In this document: positions 1 to 6,477 of the stretch, in pieces | How positions within the stretch are numbered: position 1 is the first letter of the stretch | Layout of the letters: the number at the start of each line of letters is the position of its first letter | Assembly (NCBI GenBank): GCA_024643485.1 | Contig: JAHEMU010000158.1 | Coordinates: 1 to 6,477 of the forward strand | DNA length: 6,477 nt | Origin: Cytophagales bacterium | GTDB lineage: Bacteria; Bacteroidota; Bacteroidia; Cytophagales; Cyclobacteriaceae | Direction: 5' to 3' | Notes under the pieces: model-generated | The model's database searches: none | What the model saw: only the letters and a program-made list of their open reading frames with translations | Told to the model about the DNA's origin: nothing | Position numbers and translations under genes: made by a program

Positions 1-253
1 AATGTTTACAGGCGTAAATGCAGCAGCAAAAGGAACAGGTAAAAATATGGCGGTAAAGAATATGGATCCAAAGTTACATCCAAATGTATTATTCTTTAAA
101 GGGCAATTAAAACCGTATAAGGATACGCTTGGGTTCGATAAGAAAGATGTGCCGTATTTTTTCGTAATTGATACCGATGGAAAGATTGTTTATGCGACCA
201 GTGGGGCGTATTCTCAAGCAAAGATGGATGAACTTACTTCTGCTCTTGATTAA
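1..253 (+). CDS. Thioredoxin-fold protein, C-terminal part (5' end outside window)
   Basis: The frame gives 83 residues from a Met at base 2 to a TAA at 251-253. This is about half a thioredoxin domain, so the Met is probably internal and the gene starts left of the window. Residues 50-63 (VPYFFVIDTDGKIV) look like the cis-proline loop (Pro51) followed by the beta-strand/turn/beta-strand that closes a thioredoxin fold, and residues 71-82 form the final amphipathic helix. The stretch DPKLHPNVLFF around 22-32 recalls ATP10/SCO-like or peroxiredoxin-like proteins, where it follows the redox helix. Any CxxC motif and any signal peptide would lie in the missing part, so catalytic activity and location cannot be judged. 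The gene converges on tag with no spacer. The fold is fairly secure; the subfamily is a guess. Confidence 0.6.
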   Translation, partial: MFTGVNAAAKGTGKNMAVKNMDPKLHPNVLFFKGQLKPYKDTLGFDKKDVPYFFVIDTDGKIVYATSGAYSQAKMDELTSALD

Positions 254-835
254 TTAGTTTCCAACTGTTTCTAGCTTTCTAAAACAATCGGTGGTATGAT
301 CATTTATGAGGCCACAGGCTTGCATATGTGCATACATGATGGTGCTGCCTACAAATTTAAAACCTCTTTTTTTCAGGTCTTTGCTCAATTCATCAGATTC
401 TTTGCTGGTGGCTGGTAAATCTTTCATTGATTTCCACTGGTTATTGATGGTTTGAAAGTTTACGAAAGACCAGATATACTGATCAAAGCTTCCAAATTCT
501 TGTTGAATTTCAATGAATTTTTTGGCATTCGTAACGGCGCCCCAAACTTTTAATCGGTTTCGAATAATACTAGGGTCTTGAATGATAATTTCTAGATCCT
601 TATCTGCTAATTTTGCGACTTTTTCCGGGATGAACCCGCAGAATAACCGTCGATATCCTTCCCGTTTTTTTAATACCGTCGACCAGCTTAATCCGGCTTG
701 AGCACCTTCTAAAATTAAAAATTCAAAATGAGTTAGGTCATCATGAACAGGCACGCCCCATTCTTTATCGTGATATTCAGTATAATACTCTTCCTGATTA
801 GTCGCCCATCCGCAGCGTATTTTTTCAGCTTCCAT
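254..835 (-). CDS. tag: DNA-3-methyladenine glycosylase I
   Basis: This cytoplasmic base-excision repair enzyme removes N3-methyladenine from alkylated DNA, leaving an abasic site. The 193-residue product matches the family over its whole length and is close to E. coli Tag (187 aa). The expected zinc ligands are all present: Cys8 and His22 at the N-terminus, His180 and Cys184 in NDHTTDC near the C-terminus. Glu43 in LEGAQAGLSW corresponds to the catalytic/base-recognition Glu38 of E. coli, and Trp51 to its Trp46. The segment KKRGFKFVG (156-163 region) and MQACGLINDH are family signatures. The ATG at 835 puts Cys8 where the family needs it, so the start is secure. The gene begins 2 bp after the nadB stop and is probably the last gene of the nadA-nadB-tag transcript. 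Nothing appears truncated or missing. Confidence 0.96.
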   Translation of the reverse strand: MEAEKIRCGWATNQEEYYTEYHDKEWGVPVHDDLTHFEFLILEGAQAGLSWSTVLKKREGYRRLFCGFIPEKVAKLADKDLEIIIQDPSIIRNRLKVWGAVTNAKKFIEIQQEFGSFDQYIWSFVNFQTINNQWKSMKDLPATSKESDELSKDLKKRGFKFVGSTIMYAHMQACGLINDHTTDCFRKLETVGN

Positions 836-837
836 CT

Positions 838-2397
838 TTAAAAGTCTTTATTATAAAACACGCCTTTATTGGTTTTACGCTGTTTACTTTGCTCTACAAT
901 TAAATAGGCAACACTTACTAAATTACGAAGCTCACCAATTTCAATACTTAACTTCGAAATTCGGTATAGTTCATTAATTTCCGCATAGAGCAAATCTAAT
1001 TTACGTGAGGCAACGGCGAGCCTTTTGTTTGATCGAACAATTCCTACAAAATCGCTTAAAACAGATTGCACCTCTTTTCTAAAGTATTTTATAAGCACCT
1101 TTTCCCCTGGAATACTTAGACCTTCATCGCTCCAATTAGGTAAGTTTACATTTGAAGCTGTATTGTGAAGGTTTGATGAAAACGAGACTGCGCAACGGTG
1201 AGCGAACACCAATGCTTCTAAGAGTGAATTCGATGCAAGTCGATTGGCTCCGTGTAATCCTGTAAACGAGCACTCCCCACAAGCCAATAAGTTTTTAATG
1301 GTGGTGTTTCCCATTAGGTCTACGGAAATTCCTCCACAAAGATAATGTGTTGCAGGCACTACTGGAATTCCTTTCGTAAAGGGGTCGATATTTAAAGCCC
1401 TACATTTTTCAAGAATATTTGGAAATTTCGTTTTGAAACTTTCTTCACCGATTTCATCACACAGTAATAAGACATAATCGTCGCCACTGATTTTCAATTC
1501 TGAATCTATTGCCCTAGCCACGATATCTCTGCTAGCTAATTCACCCCTGGGGTCATATTTTTGCATAAAATATTCCCCTGAAATGGTTTTAAGTTTCCCG
1601 CCGGCTCCTCGAACTGCTTCAGTGATCAGAAATCGTTGCCCTTCTTTTTCCTCGAAGAGGGCCGTTGGATGGAACTGTATAAATTCCATATCTTTTACCA
1701 ATGCCTTTGCGCGATACGCCAATGCAATACCATCGCCGGTGGCTATTGAGGGATTCGTTGTATTTTTATAAACATGGCCAATTCCTCCTGTTGCAATTAA
1801 TGTAGTACCTGCCGAAATAGTAAATATTTTACCGGTATTTTCATCTAAAAGATAGGCACCATAACACGTATTCGGCGTAGAAATACTAATTTCTTTCTGC
1901 GTGAGGTGGTGGTCTGTGATTAAATCTATTACAAAATGATGCGTGAGAATCTGGATGTTTTTCTGATTGTTTACAAATTCCAATAAGGCGCGTTCTACCT
2001 CAAACCCGGTCATATCCTTATGGTGAACAACTCGATGTGCAGTATGTCCTCCTTCTCTTCCCAGTACAAATTCGCCCGATGGAGTGGTTTCAAACCGTGC
2101 ACCTAACTCAAGAAGTTCATGAAAACGATCAATTCCTTCATTCACCACAATTTCGACTACCTCTTTATTACAAAGTCCATCACCTGCTAAAAGCGTATCC
2201 TCTATATGTTTATTAACACTATCTAACACTCTGTCCAATACAACGGCGATACCACCTTGGGCGTATTTAGTGTTTGATTCGTTTTCATCTGACTTTGTAA
2301 CAATCAGAATTTTAGCTTCCGGGTGTTGTAAGGCAGATTTAACTGCAGTAAATAAACCTGCAATTCCAGAGCCGATGATGAGTAAATCTGTTTTCAA
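838..2397 (-). CDS. nadB: L-aspartate oxidase, TTG start
   Basis: This FAD flavoprotein oxidises L-aspartate to iminoaspartate, the first step of de novo NAD synthesis, and passes the unstable product to NadA. The 519-residue protein has the dinucleotide-binding GSGIAGL at 9-15, SNTKYAQGGIA at 41-51, and REGGHTAHR at 114-122 with Glu115 at the place of E. coli Glu121. Other family signatures are FIQFHPTALF (His243), SRDIVARAID (Arg290), VPATHYLCGG (His351) and TGLHGANRLASNSLLEA (Arg386), so the substrate-binding set is complete. Residues about 430-505 form the helical C-terminal domain. The protein ends soon after, with NKGVFYN in place of the SRGLHF seen in E. coli. The first codon is TTG at 2397-2395. 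The only in-frame sequence upstream is CAT, TTC and then the nadA stop TAA, and a later start would remove the FAD motif. No Shine-Dalgarno sequence is evident, so translation may be coupled to nadA. Confidence 0.97.
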   Translation of the reverse strand: MKTDLLIIGSGIAGLFTAVKSALQHPEAKILIVTKSDENESNTKYAQGGIAVVLDRVLDSVNKHIEDTLLAGDGLCNKEVVEIVVNEGIDRFHELLELGARFETTPSGEFVLGREGGHTAHRVVHHKDMTGFEVERALLEFVNNQKNIQILTHHFVIDLITDHHLTQKEISISTPNTCYGAYLLDENTGKIFTISAGTTLIATGGIGHVYKNTTNPSIATGDGIALAYRAKALVKDMEFIQFHPTALFEEKEGQRFLITEAVRGAGGKLKTISGEYFMQKYDPRGELASRDIVARAIDSELKISGDDYVLLLCDEIGEESFKTKFPNILEKCRALNIDPFTKGIPVVPATHYLCGGISVDLMGNTTIKNLLACGECSFTGLHGANRLASNSLLEALVFAHRCAVSFSSNLHNTASNVNLPNWSDEGLSIPGEKVLIKYFRKEVQSVLSDFVGIVRSNKRLAVASRKLDLLYAEINELYRISKLSIEIGELRNLVSVAYLIVEQSKQRKTNKGVFYNKDF

Positions 2398-2403
2398 ATG
2401 GAA

Positions 2404-3396
2404 TTATTTAATTGCTAGCATCCGCTGAATGGGTGCCAACGCTTTTTTCATTAACTCTTCAGAAAGGGTAATTTCCGGAAGTTCATATTTCATACATAAA
2501 TATAATTTTTCCAACGTATTTAATTTCATAAACGCACACTCGCTGCAAGCGCAAGTATTATTTTCCTTCGCTGGAGCAGCAATTAGGTGTTTTTCCGGAG
2601 CGTTTTTTCTCATTTCATGTAGAATCCCCACTTCTGTCGCTACAATAAATTTATGATGTGTTGAATGTTGTACGTGATGTAGCAGGGCAGTGGTGGAGCC
2701 AACAAAATGGGCTAATTTAAGTAAATGTGCTTCTGATTCAGGATGTGCAATTATTTCCGCATCCGGATGTTCCTTAATTAACATTAGGATTTTATCCATG
2801 GAGAAGGCTTCATGGACTAAACAAGCCCCATCCCACAGTAGCATTTCACGGCCGGTTTCTTTTTGTAAATAAGCACCTAAATTTTTATCGGGAGCAAAAA
2901 TGATCGGCCGATTAGCGGGTACTTGTTCGATGATTTTCAGGGCATTACTGGAGGTGCAAATGATATCACTAAGTGCTTTTATTTCCGCGGAACAATTGAT
3001 ATAAGAGATGACCAGATGGTCTGGATGCGCTTCTACAAATTCTTTAAATGTATTTGGAGGACAAGAATCAGCTAAAGAACACCCTGCATTTAGGTCTGGA
3101 AGTACTACTTTTTTGTTAGGGTTAAGGATTTTAGCAGTTTCAGCCATAAAATGAACTCCAGCAAAGACAATCATATCTGCTTTGGTATTTGCAGCTGCAT
3201 TGGCAAGGTAAAGGCTGTCGCCTAAAAAGTCTGAAATTTCCTGAATGGCTCCATCTTGATAATAATGCCCAAGAATGACGGCATTTTTTTCCTTTTTAAG
3301 CTCTTGAATTTTTGCAATAATATCCTTTTCGTTAATAGGCAAATCAAGATATCCTTTAACCTCTAATTGCGATTTGGCGATTTCCAGCTGATTCAT
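2404..3396 (-). CDS. nadA: Quinolinate synthase A (4Fe-4S)
   Basis: This cytoplasmic iron-sulfur enzyme condenses iminoaspartate from NadB with dihydroxyacetone phosphate to give quinolinate. At 330 residues it is full length for the family. Three repeated domains can be followed by their signatures: GHYYQ (43-47) and the DLNAGCSLADSCP region (101-113) in the first; SYINCSAEIKA (131-141), the SSNA site (149-152) and DGACLVHE (189-196) in the second; HPES (218-221), GSTTALL (233-239), ATEVG (253-257) and CACSECAFM (282-290) in the third. The likely cluster ligands are Cys106, Cys192 and Cys287. The last cysteine cluster reads C-x-C-x2-C rather than the C-x2-C-x2-C of E. coli. The ATG at 3396 is the natural start. 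nadB follows 6 bp after the stop in the same reading frame. A promoter-like -7 element lies 20 bp upstream of the start codon. Confidence 0.97.
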   Translation of the reverse strand: MNQLEIAKSQLEVKGYLDLPINEKDIIAKIQELKKEKNAVILGHYYQDGAIQEISDFLGDSLYLANAAANTKADMIVFAGVHFMAETAKILNPNKKVVLPDLNAGCSLADSCPPNTFKEFVEAHPDHLVISYINCSAEIKALSDIICTSSNALKIIEQVPANRPIIFAPDKNLGAYLQKETGREMLLWDGACLVHEAFSMDKILMLIKEHPDAEIIAHPESEAHLLKLAHFVGSTTALLHHVQHSTHHKFIVATEVGILHEMRKNAPEKHLIAAPAKENNTCACSECAFMKLNTLEKLYLCMKYELPEITLSEELMKKALAPIQRMLAIK

Positions 3397-3416
3397 TTTT
3401 ACGGTAATATATTTCG

Positions 3417-3424
3417 CAAAGTTA
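3417..3424 (-). promoter_or_regulatory. Bacteroidota-type -7 promoter element of nadA
   Basis: On the minus strand this reads TAACTTTG, a full match to the TAnnTTTG -7 consensus of the Bacteroidota primary sigma factor. It ends 20 bp before the nadA ATG, which would give a leader of roughly 10-15 nt. No good -33 TTTG was found at the usual distance, so the call rests on the -7 match and its position. It overlaps one arm of an inverted repeat. Confidence 0.5.
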
Positions 3425-3442
3425 ACAATTTACTTTTGTTAA
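3422..3442. repeat. 7-7-7 inverted repeat upstream of nadA, candidate operator
   Basis: The arms TTAACAA (3422-3428) and TTGTTAA (3436-3442) are exact reverse complements separated by 7 bases (TTTACTT). One arm overlaps the nadA -7 element and the other covers the stop codon (3439-3441) of the upstream membrane-protein gene. A 21-bp dyad over a promoter fits a dimeric repressor site, and de novo NAD genes are often repressed by NAD-responsive regulators. I cannot match it to a known NrtR, NadR or NiaR motif. In AT-rich DNA a 7-bp dyad can arise by chance. Confidence 0.35.
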
Positions 3443-3996
3443 ATAGTTTCTGTAGGGACGTACTTTTTTATATATCGATTTAAAATAACCGCAATATCTT
3501 CACTAAACTCATCAACTTTACTAATATCTATGGTATGAAACCCTTGATTTGTTTCGACAATTAGATTAAAAATCGTCCGCTTAAAACTATGATATTGAAC
3601 TTGAATGTCCTTTATATCACTCCATAAAATTAACGACTCTTGGTGTAAAATTCCTGTAGTATTAAAAACTAAAAAAGGATTGATTTGACTAGTACTTCTG
3701 ATTTTAAGGATGCCAAATAGTACCAAAACAAGTGCGAGCAGCCGTGTTGACCATAATATTGCTAAAGGAAAACCGCTACTGGAATGAAATAATTTTACAG
3801 AAATGACTGTTGTTATAGCCGCAAGGATGAAATACAGTACGCCCAGTCGAAAACGGATTGATTTACCAAAAGAGATTTCATATTCATCAGGTATGCGACT
3901 TAAAAATTTTGCATGAAAGCCGATGGGTTTGATTTCCTGCAGGGGAATAGTGATGAGGTGTTTTCCTGTTGTGTCACTACTAATTGTCTCCGACAT
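3439..3996 (-). CDS. Two-helix membrane protein, possible PH-like C-terminal domain
   Basis: I do not recognise a named family. The 185-residue product has a polar N-terminus (1-48), two hydrophobic segments at about 51-70 and 77-98 joined by a short loop, then a soluble C-terminal domain. Lys/Arg residues follow the second helix (KIR, 98-100), and there is no signal peptide, so a hairpin in the inner membrane with both ends in the cytoplasm is plausible. From about 106 the pattern NPFLVFNTTGILHQ...LILWSDIKDIQVQ, then alternating strands (142-158) and a final helix (163-178), resembles small bacterial PH-like (YcxB/STM3941-type) membrane proteins. That similarity is from memory of the pattern and is tentative. 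The ATG at 3996 is the start. The gene lies upstream of nadA on the same strand with 42 bp between them, so read-through into nadA is possible, but nadA seems to have its own promoter. Confidence 0.8.
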   Translation of the reverse strand: MSETISSDTTGKHLITIPLQEIKPIGFHAKFLSRIPDEYEISFGKSIRFRLGVLYFILAAITTVISVKLFHSSSGFPLAILWSTRLLALVLVLFGILKIRSTSQINPFLVFNTTGILHQESLILWSDIKDIQVQYHSFKRTIFNLIVETNQGFHTIDISKVDEFSEDIAVILNRYIKKYVPTETI

Positions 3997-4024
3997 ATTT
4001 TGTTTTTTGCTTGATCTGATTTGG

Positions 4025-4057
4025 CAAATTAAAAACCTTTAATATAAATATTGTCAA
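4025..4057 (-). promoter_or_regulatory. Weak candidate promoter for the membrane-protein gene
   Basis: On the minus strand TTG (4057-4055) is followed after 22 bp by TTAATTTG (4032-4025), one mismatch from TAnnTTTG. The -7-like box ends 28 bp before the ATG at 3996. Spacing and position suit a Bacteroidota promoter, but short AT-rich matches like this are common by chance. Confidence 0.25.
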
Positions 4058-4144
4058 TTTTCAACGAAAATGGTTACACAATCAAGGTAGATTTAATTAA
4101 TTTACAAGTTGAATTTTAATTGTTGTAATTGAATGTGTAAAGTT

Positions 4145-4149
4145 GAGGG
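4145..4149 (+). promoter_or_regulatory. Possible Shine-Dalgarno of the exported protein
   Basis: GAGGG lies 5 bases before the ATG at 4155, a normal spacing. It supports this start, as does the signal peptide that follows at once. Bacteroidota often initiate without such a sequence, so the match may be incidental. Confidence 0.35.
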
Positions 4150-4154
4150 TTAAA

Positions 4155-6477
4155 ATGCGGAGAAATGTAGTTCTAACTAGTGTTATTCTATTGTTTACAT
4201 TTGTAAACGCAATTGCGAGCGTCCCAACATTTAAGGGGTATACCCTAGACGTTGATAATAAATATATTGACATCACCTTTAGTGAAGGGGTTTTTAGTGC
4301 GGGCGGAGGCCCTTTGGATGCGACAGCATTTAATTTATTTTTTACAAAAAACCCTTTAGGAAATGCTTCAAGCGTAACTATTTTATCTCTTCAGAAAGTA
4401 GTAGGCGGATCACTTGTTGGTGGAGAATCAATAATTAGATTTAATCTGAGCGTAACAGATACACCTACTGGAGCTGAAACAATTGAAATCTTCCCGTTGA
4501 CCGCGCAAGTAAGAAATTCTACAGGCACGTTTATGGACGGAACAGTTTCTAGTGGATTGATAAATCTAAACCCAGGATATTGCTCGCCTTCAAATCAATT
4601 TCCAATTGATAATTTAAGATTAACCGCATATAGCATAGGAACTATTGATTTAAGCTGGGACAATAATGGGGATGAGGTGGTATTGGTTGCTACTGAATCT
4701 GCACCGCTTACTCCAAATGCATATCCAATGGATGGGTCATTTTATACGTATGATCAGTCATTTCAAAATTCTACAGAGGCGATTGGAAATGGACTAGTGG
4801 TATATGTAGGCTCAAATAATTCAGTCACTATTACTGGATTAACAGATGGAAAAACGTATTATTTTACTGCTTTTAGAAAAGAAAATGAATGCTATTATGA
4901 ACTTCAAGCTCCAACATTAGCCGTAAATACAGGTGTAATAGCGTTGGCTAATGGGGATGCTTCGAGCAGTATTTCATCGAATACTATTGACCCACTGAGA
5001 GCAGAGGCAATGTCATTTACCTTGTCTAACTTTACTGGTAATGATTTTCAATTTGGTCAGATTACTTTTCAAATAGCAGCTGAAAGTGATATTGTTGATT
5101 TAACGCAATATATCGAAGGGGCAGAACTTTCGAACGATAATGGTGGGTCGCCGGCAGATCACAATCCGGCGATAATCAACTCAAATAAAATAGATATTTT
5201 TGGAATTCAAAATACCAGCGCTGGAGATTTGGGATTTATCCCTGATAATAAGGCAGTTAATTATAGTCTTAAAGTCTGGTTAAAATCACCTCTTCCGTTA
5301 TCAACCACAGGAAAATCACTCATTTTTGATCTTCAAGGAAGTGATATTATATCTATCAATACCATTTTAGTTGAAGATATAATGATAAAATCTTCGGATA
5401 AGGGAAACCTAAATTCTTTTGAAGTTAAAGCCTCAAAATTGGTTTTTGCAATGGAGCCCTCTTCCAACTATTTGGTTGGTATCGCTGATGTTGGGCCAAT
5501 TTTGGAAGCTTTGGATGATGCTGGAAATATCGATAAGAATTTTAACGAGTCAGTAGTTTATTCCACAATTGGAGATAATATACAGCCTTCAGGAACTGCA
5601 ATATTCACTAATGGAAGGCTAGATCTAGAAGCGGATCAAATTACATTTGGAGCAGTTGGTGTAGGGAATTTGGTGGTAACGGCGACGCCTTCAAATTTTA
5701 GTGCAACTTCTTCTACCTCGGTAACAGTTGACGGCCCACCGGTAATGATTAATAATGTTCAAATTGGTAATAATACCGTACAAATTATTGATCTCAGTCA
5801 AAGGGTAACTATTATTTACAACCAAGAGATGAATCCATCCACAGAGCCACTCATAGGATTTCTCAACAGTTCTAAATTTTCAAAATTGGGAAGCTCTTGG
5901 TCTTCAACTACCTATAATAACGACACATATACGATAGATTTTGTTCACGATGGCACCTTTGAAAGTGTACCTTTTGAAGAAGTACAGCAGCCAACTCCAA
6001 GCGGTGTTAAGAGCATCTATGGCACTGACGATAATTCGACAATTTCGTCTCCAATCTTTGCCATAAATGTAAATCCACCCCCAATAATTTTGCCCGATAT
6101 TATGACACTAAGTTATAATACCTCCAGCCCTGAAACGATTGTATTTACCTTAAGTGAGGAAATAAATGTTGCAGAAGGAGGGAATGTAACTGGGTTTTCT
6201 ACAACCATGGGAACCATAGGAACGGCTAGGTATTCCGGGAAAGGTACAACGAATACCATAACACTGACAAGTTCTGCGGATGGAGTATGGAATAATAGTG
6301 TCAGAGTTAATTACGCAAGTGGCCCAGGTAATGTTAAAGATTTAGGAAATGTTACTTTGGCAAGTTTTACCAATCATCCCGTGGTTGCAAATTGTGTACA
6401 GCCAATTATAAACACCAACCCAACAGATAGATCAACTTGCAGTGGAGATGCGGTTACTTTTAGTGTAAATGTAACGG
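4155..6477 (+). CDS. Large exported multidomain Ig/FN3-like surface protein (3' end outside window)
   Basis: One uninterrupted frame runs from the ATG at 4155 to the right edge: 774 codons plus one base, with no stop. Residues 1-21 form a Sec signal peptide (Arg2-Arg3, hydrophobic 5-17, then AIA with likely cleavage before Ser22); there is no lipobox cysteine. Approximate modules follow. 24-140 is an SbsA/SwmB-type Ig-like domain (IDITFSEGVF). 148-260 is FN3-like (IDLSW with Trp168, VTITGLTDGKTYYFTAF). 262-425 is an unassigned beta-rich segment. 427-525 is an invasin-like Ig domain (KLVFAMEP, DDAGNIDKNF). 528-640 and 643-745 are further SbsA-like Ig domains (VTIIYNQEMNPS; IVFTLSEEINV). From about 747 a PKD/Ig-like repeat begins (NPTDRSTCSGDAVTFSV). 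Such proteins in Bacteroidota are usually surface-bound or released, often through the type IX system, whose C-terminal signal would be outside the window. No enzymatic domain is visible, so adhesion is only a guess. Domain names come from pattern recognition; export and beta-sandwich architecture are more secure. Confidence 0.88.
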   Translation, partial: MRRNVVLTSVILLFTFVNAIASVPTFKGYTLDVDNKYIDITFSEGVFSAGGGPLDATAFNLFFTKNPLGNASSVTILSLQKVVGGSLVGGESIIRFNLSVTDTPTGAETIEIFPLTAQVRNSTGTFMDGTVSSGLINLNPGYCSPSNQFPIDNLRLTAYSIGTIDLSWDNNGDEVVLVATESAPLTPNAYPMDGSFYTYDQSFQNSTEAIGNGLVVYVGSNNSVTITGLTDGKTYYFTAFRKENECYYELQAPTLAVNTGVIALANGDASSSISSNTIDPLRAEAMSFTLSNFTGNDFQFGQITFQIAAESDIVDLTQYIEGAELSNDNGGSPADHNPAIINSNKIDIFGIQNTSAGDLGFIPDNKAVNYSLKVWLKSPLPLSTTGKSLIFDLQGSDIISINTILVEDIMIKSSDKGNLNSFEVKASKLVFAMEPSSNYLVGIADVGPILEALDDAGNIDKNFNESVVYSTIGDNIQPSGTAIFTNGRLDLEADQITFGAVGVGNLVVTATPSNFSATSSTSVTVDGPPVMINNVQIGNNTVQIIDLSQRVTIIYNQEMNPSTEPLIGFLNSSKFSKLGSSWSSTTYNNDTYTIDFVHDGTFESVPFEEVQQPTPSGVKSIYGTDDNSTISSPIFAINVNPPPIILPDIMTLSYNTSSPETIVFTLSEEINVAEGGNVTGFSTTMGTIGTARYSGKGTTNTITLTSSADGVWNNSVRVNYASGPGNVKDLGNVTLASFTNHPVVANCVQPIINTNPTDRSTCSGDAVTFSVNVT

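Larger units (their letters stand above)
3997..4154. other. AT-rich divergent intergenic region
   Basis: These 158 bp separate the leftward membrane-protein gene from the rightward exported-protein gene, so both promoters should be here. The region is rich in TTAATT/AATTG runs. For the rightward gene I found no good TAnnTTTG match; TAATTTAC near 4100 has two mismatches. A 6-bp inverted repeat (ATTTTC/GAAAAT, 4057-4071, 3-base loop) lies near the middle but is too short to interpret. Confidence 0.5.

Noticed and set aside
257..290. Short inverted repeats (AGTT/AACT and GTTT/AAAC) near the convergent stop codons, considered as a bidirectional terminator
   Set aside because: The arms are only 4 bp, AT-rich, and not followed by a U-tract; they also lie inside the tag coding sequence.
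1583..1771. 62-codon open frame on the + strand
   Set aside because: It lies wholly antisense inside nadB, whose reading frame is strongly conserved here; the product has no recognisable domain or export signal.
2395..2406. Possible sequencing error or broken nadA-nadB fusion gene
   Set aside because: Both proteins are complete at their natural ends, and separate adjacent nadA and nadB are common, so two genes is the simpler reading.
2429..2656. 75-codon open frame on the + strand
   Set aside because: It is antisense to the conserved C-terminal part of nadA, including the iron-sulfur cysteines, so it is a shadow frame.
2690..2872. 60-codon open frame on the + strand
   Set aside because: It is antisense to nadA domain 2/3 coding sequence, with no start signal or protein-like features.
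4057..4071. ATTTTC-AAC-GAAAAT inverted repeat in the divergent region, considered as an operator
   Set aside because: Six AT-rich base pairs with a 3-base loop are expected by chance in such DNA, and it does not align with a convincing promoter.

Overview
The window looks like chromosomal DNA from a low-GC member of the Bacteroidota (flavobacterial or cytophagal type). Four things suggest this: AT-rich sequence, mostly weak or absent Shine-Dalgarno signals, a TAnnTTTG-type -7 promoter element in front of nadA, and a long secreted protein built from Ig-like/FN3 modules of the kind common in that phylum. The phylum is an inference from sequence style and domain content; no database search was possible.

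Layout, left to right. (1) 1-253, + strand: the C-terminal end of a thioredoxin-fold protein whose N-terminus lies outside the window. (2) 254-3396, - strand: a compact operon transcribed right to left as nadA (quinolinate synthase), nadB (L-aspartate oxidase), tag (3-methyladenine DNA glycosylase I). The gaps are 6 bp between nadA stop and nadB start and 2 bp between nadB stop and tag start. The tag stop codon directly abuts the stop of the thioredoxin-fold gene, so the two genes converge with no spacer. (3) 3439-3996, - strand: a small two-helix membrane protein with a possible PH-like C-terminal domain, 42 bp upstream of nadA. (4) 3997-4154: an AT-rich divergent intergenic region. (5) 4155-6477, + strand: the first 774 codons of a large exported multidomain protein, open at the right edge.

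NadB oxidises L-aspartate to iminoaspartate, and NadA condenses this with dihydroxyacetone phosphate to quinolinate, so the operon carries the first two steps of de novo NAD synthesis; nadC is not in the window. A -7-like element and a perfect 7-7-7 inverted repeat overlap just upstream of nadA, making this the best candidate control site. The tag gene is probably cotranscribed with the nad genes, although its job (repair of alkylated DNA) is different.

I found no mobile element, RNA gene, CRISPR array or clear intrinsic terminator. Most of the window is ordinary housekeeping content. The least explained parts are the exported Ig-rich protein, the membrane protein, and the regulatory and translational arrangement around nadA/nadB.
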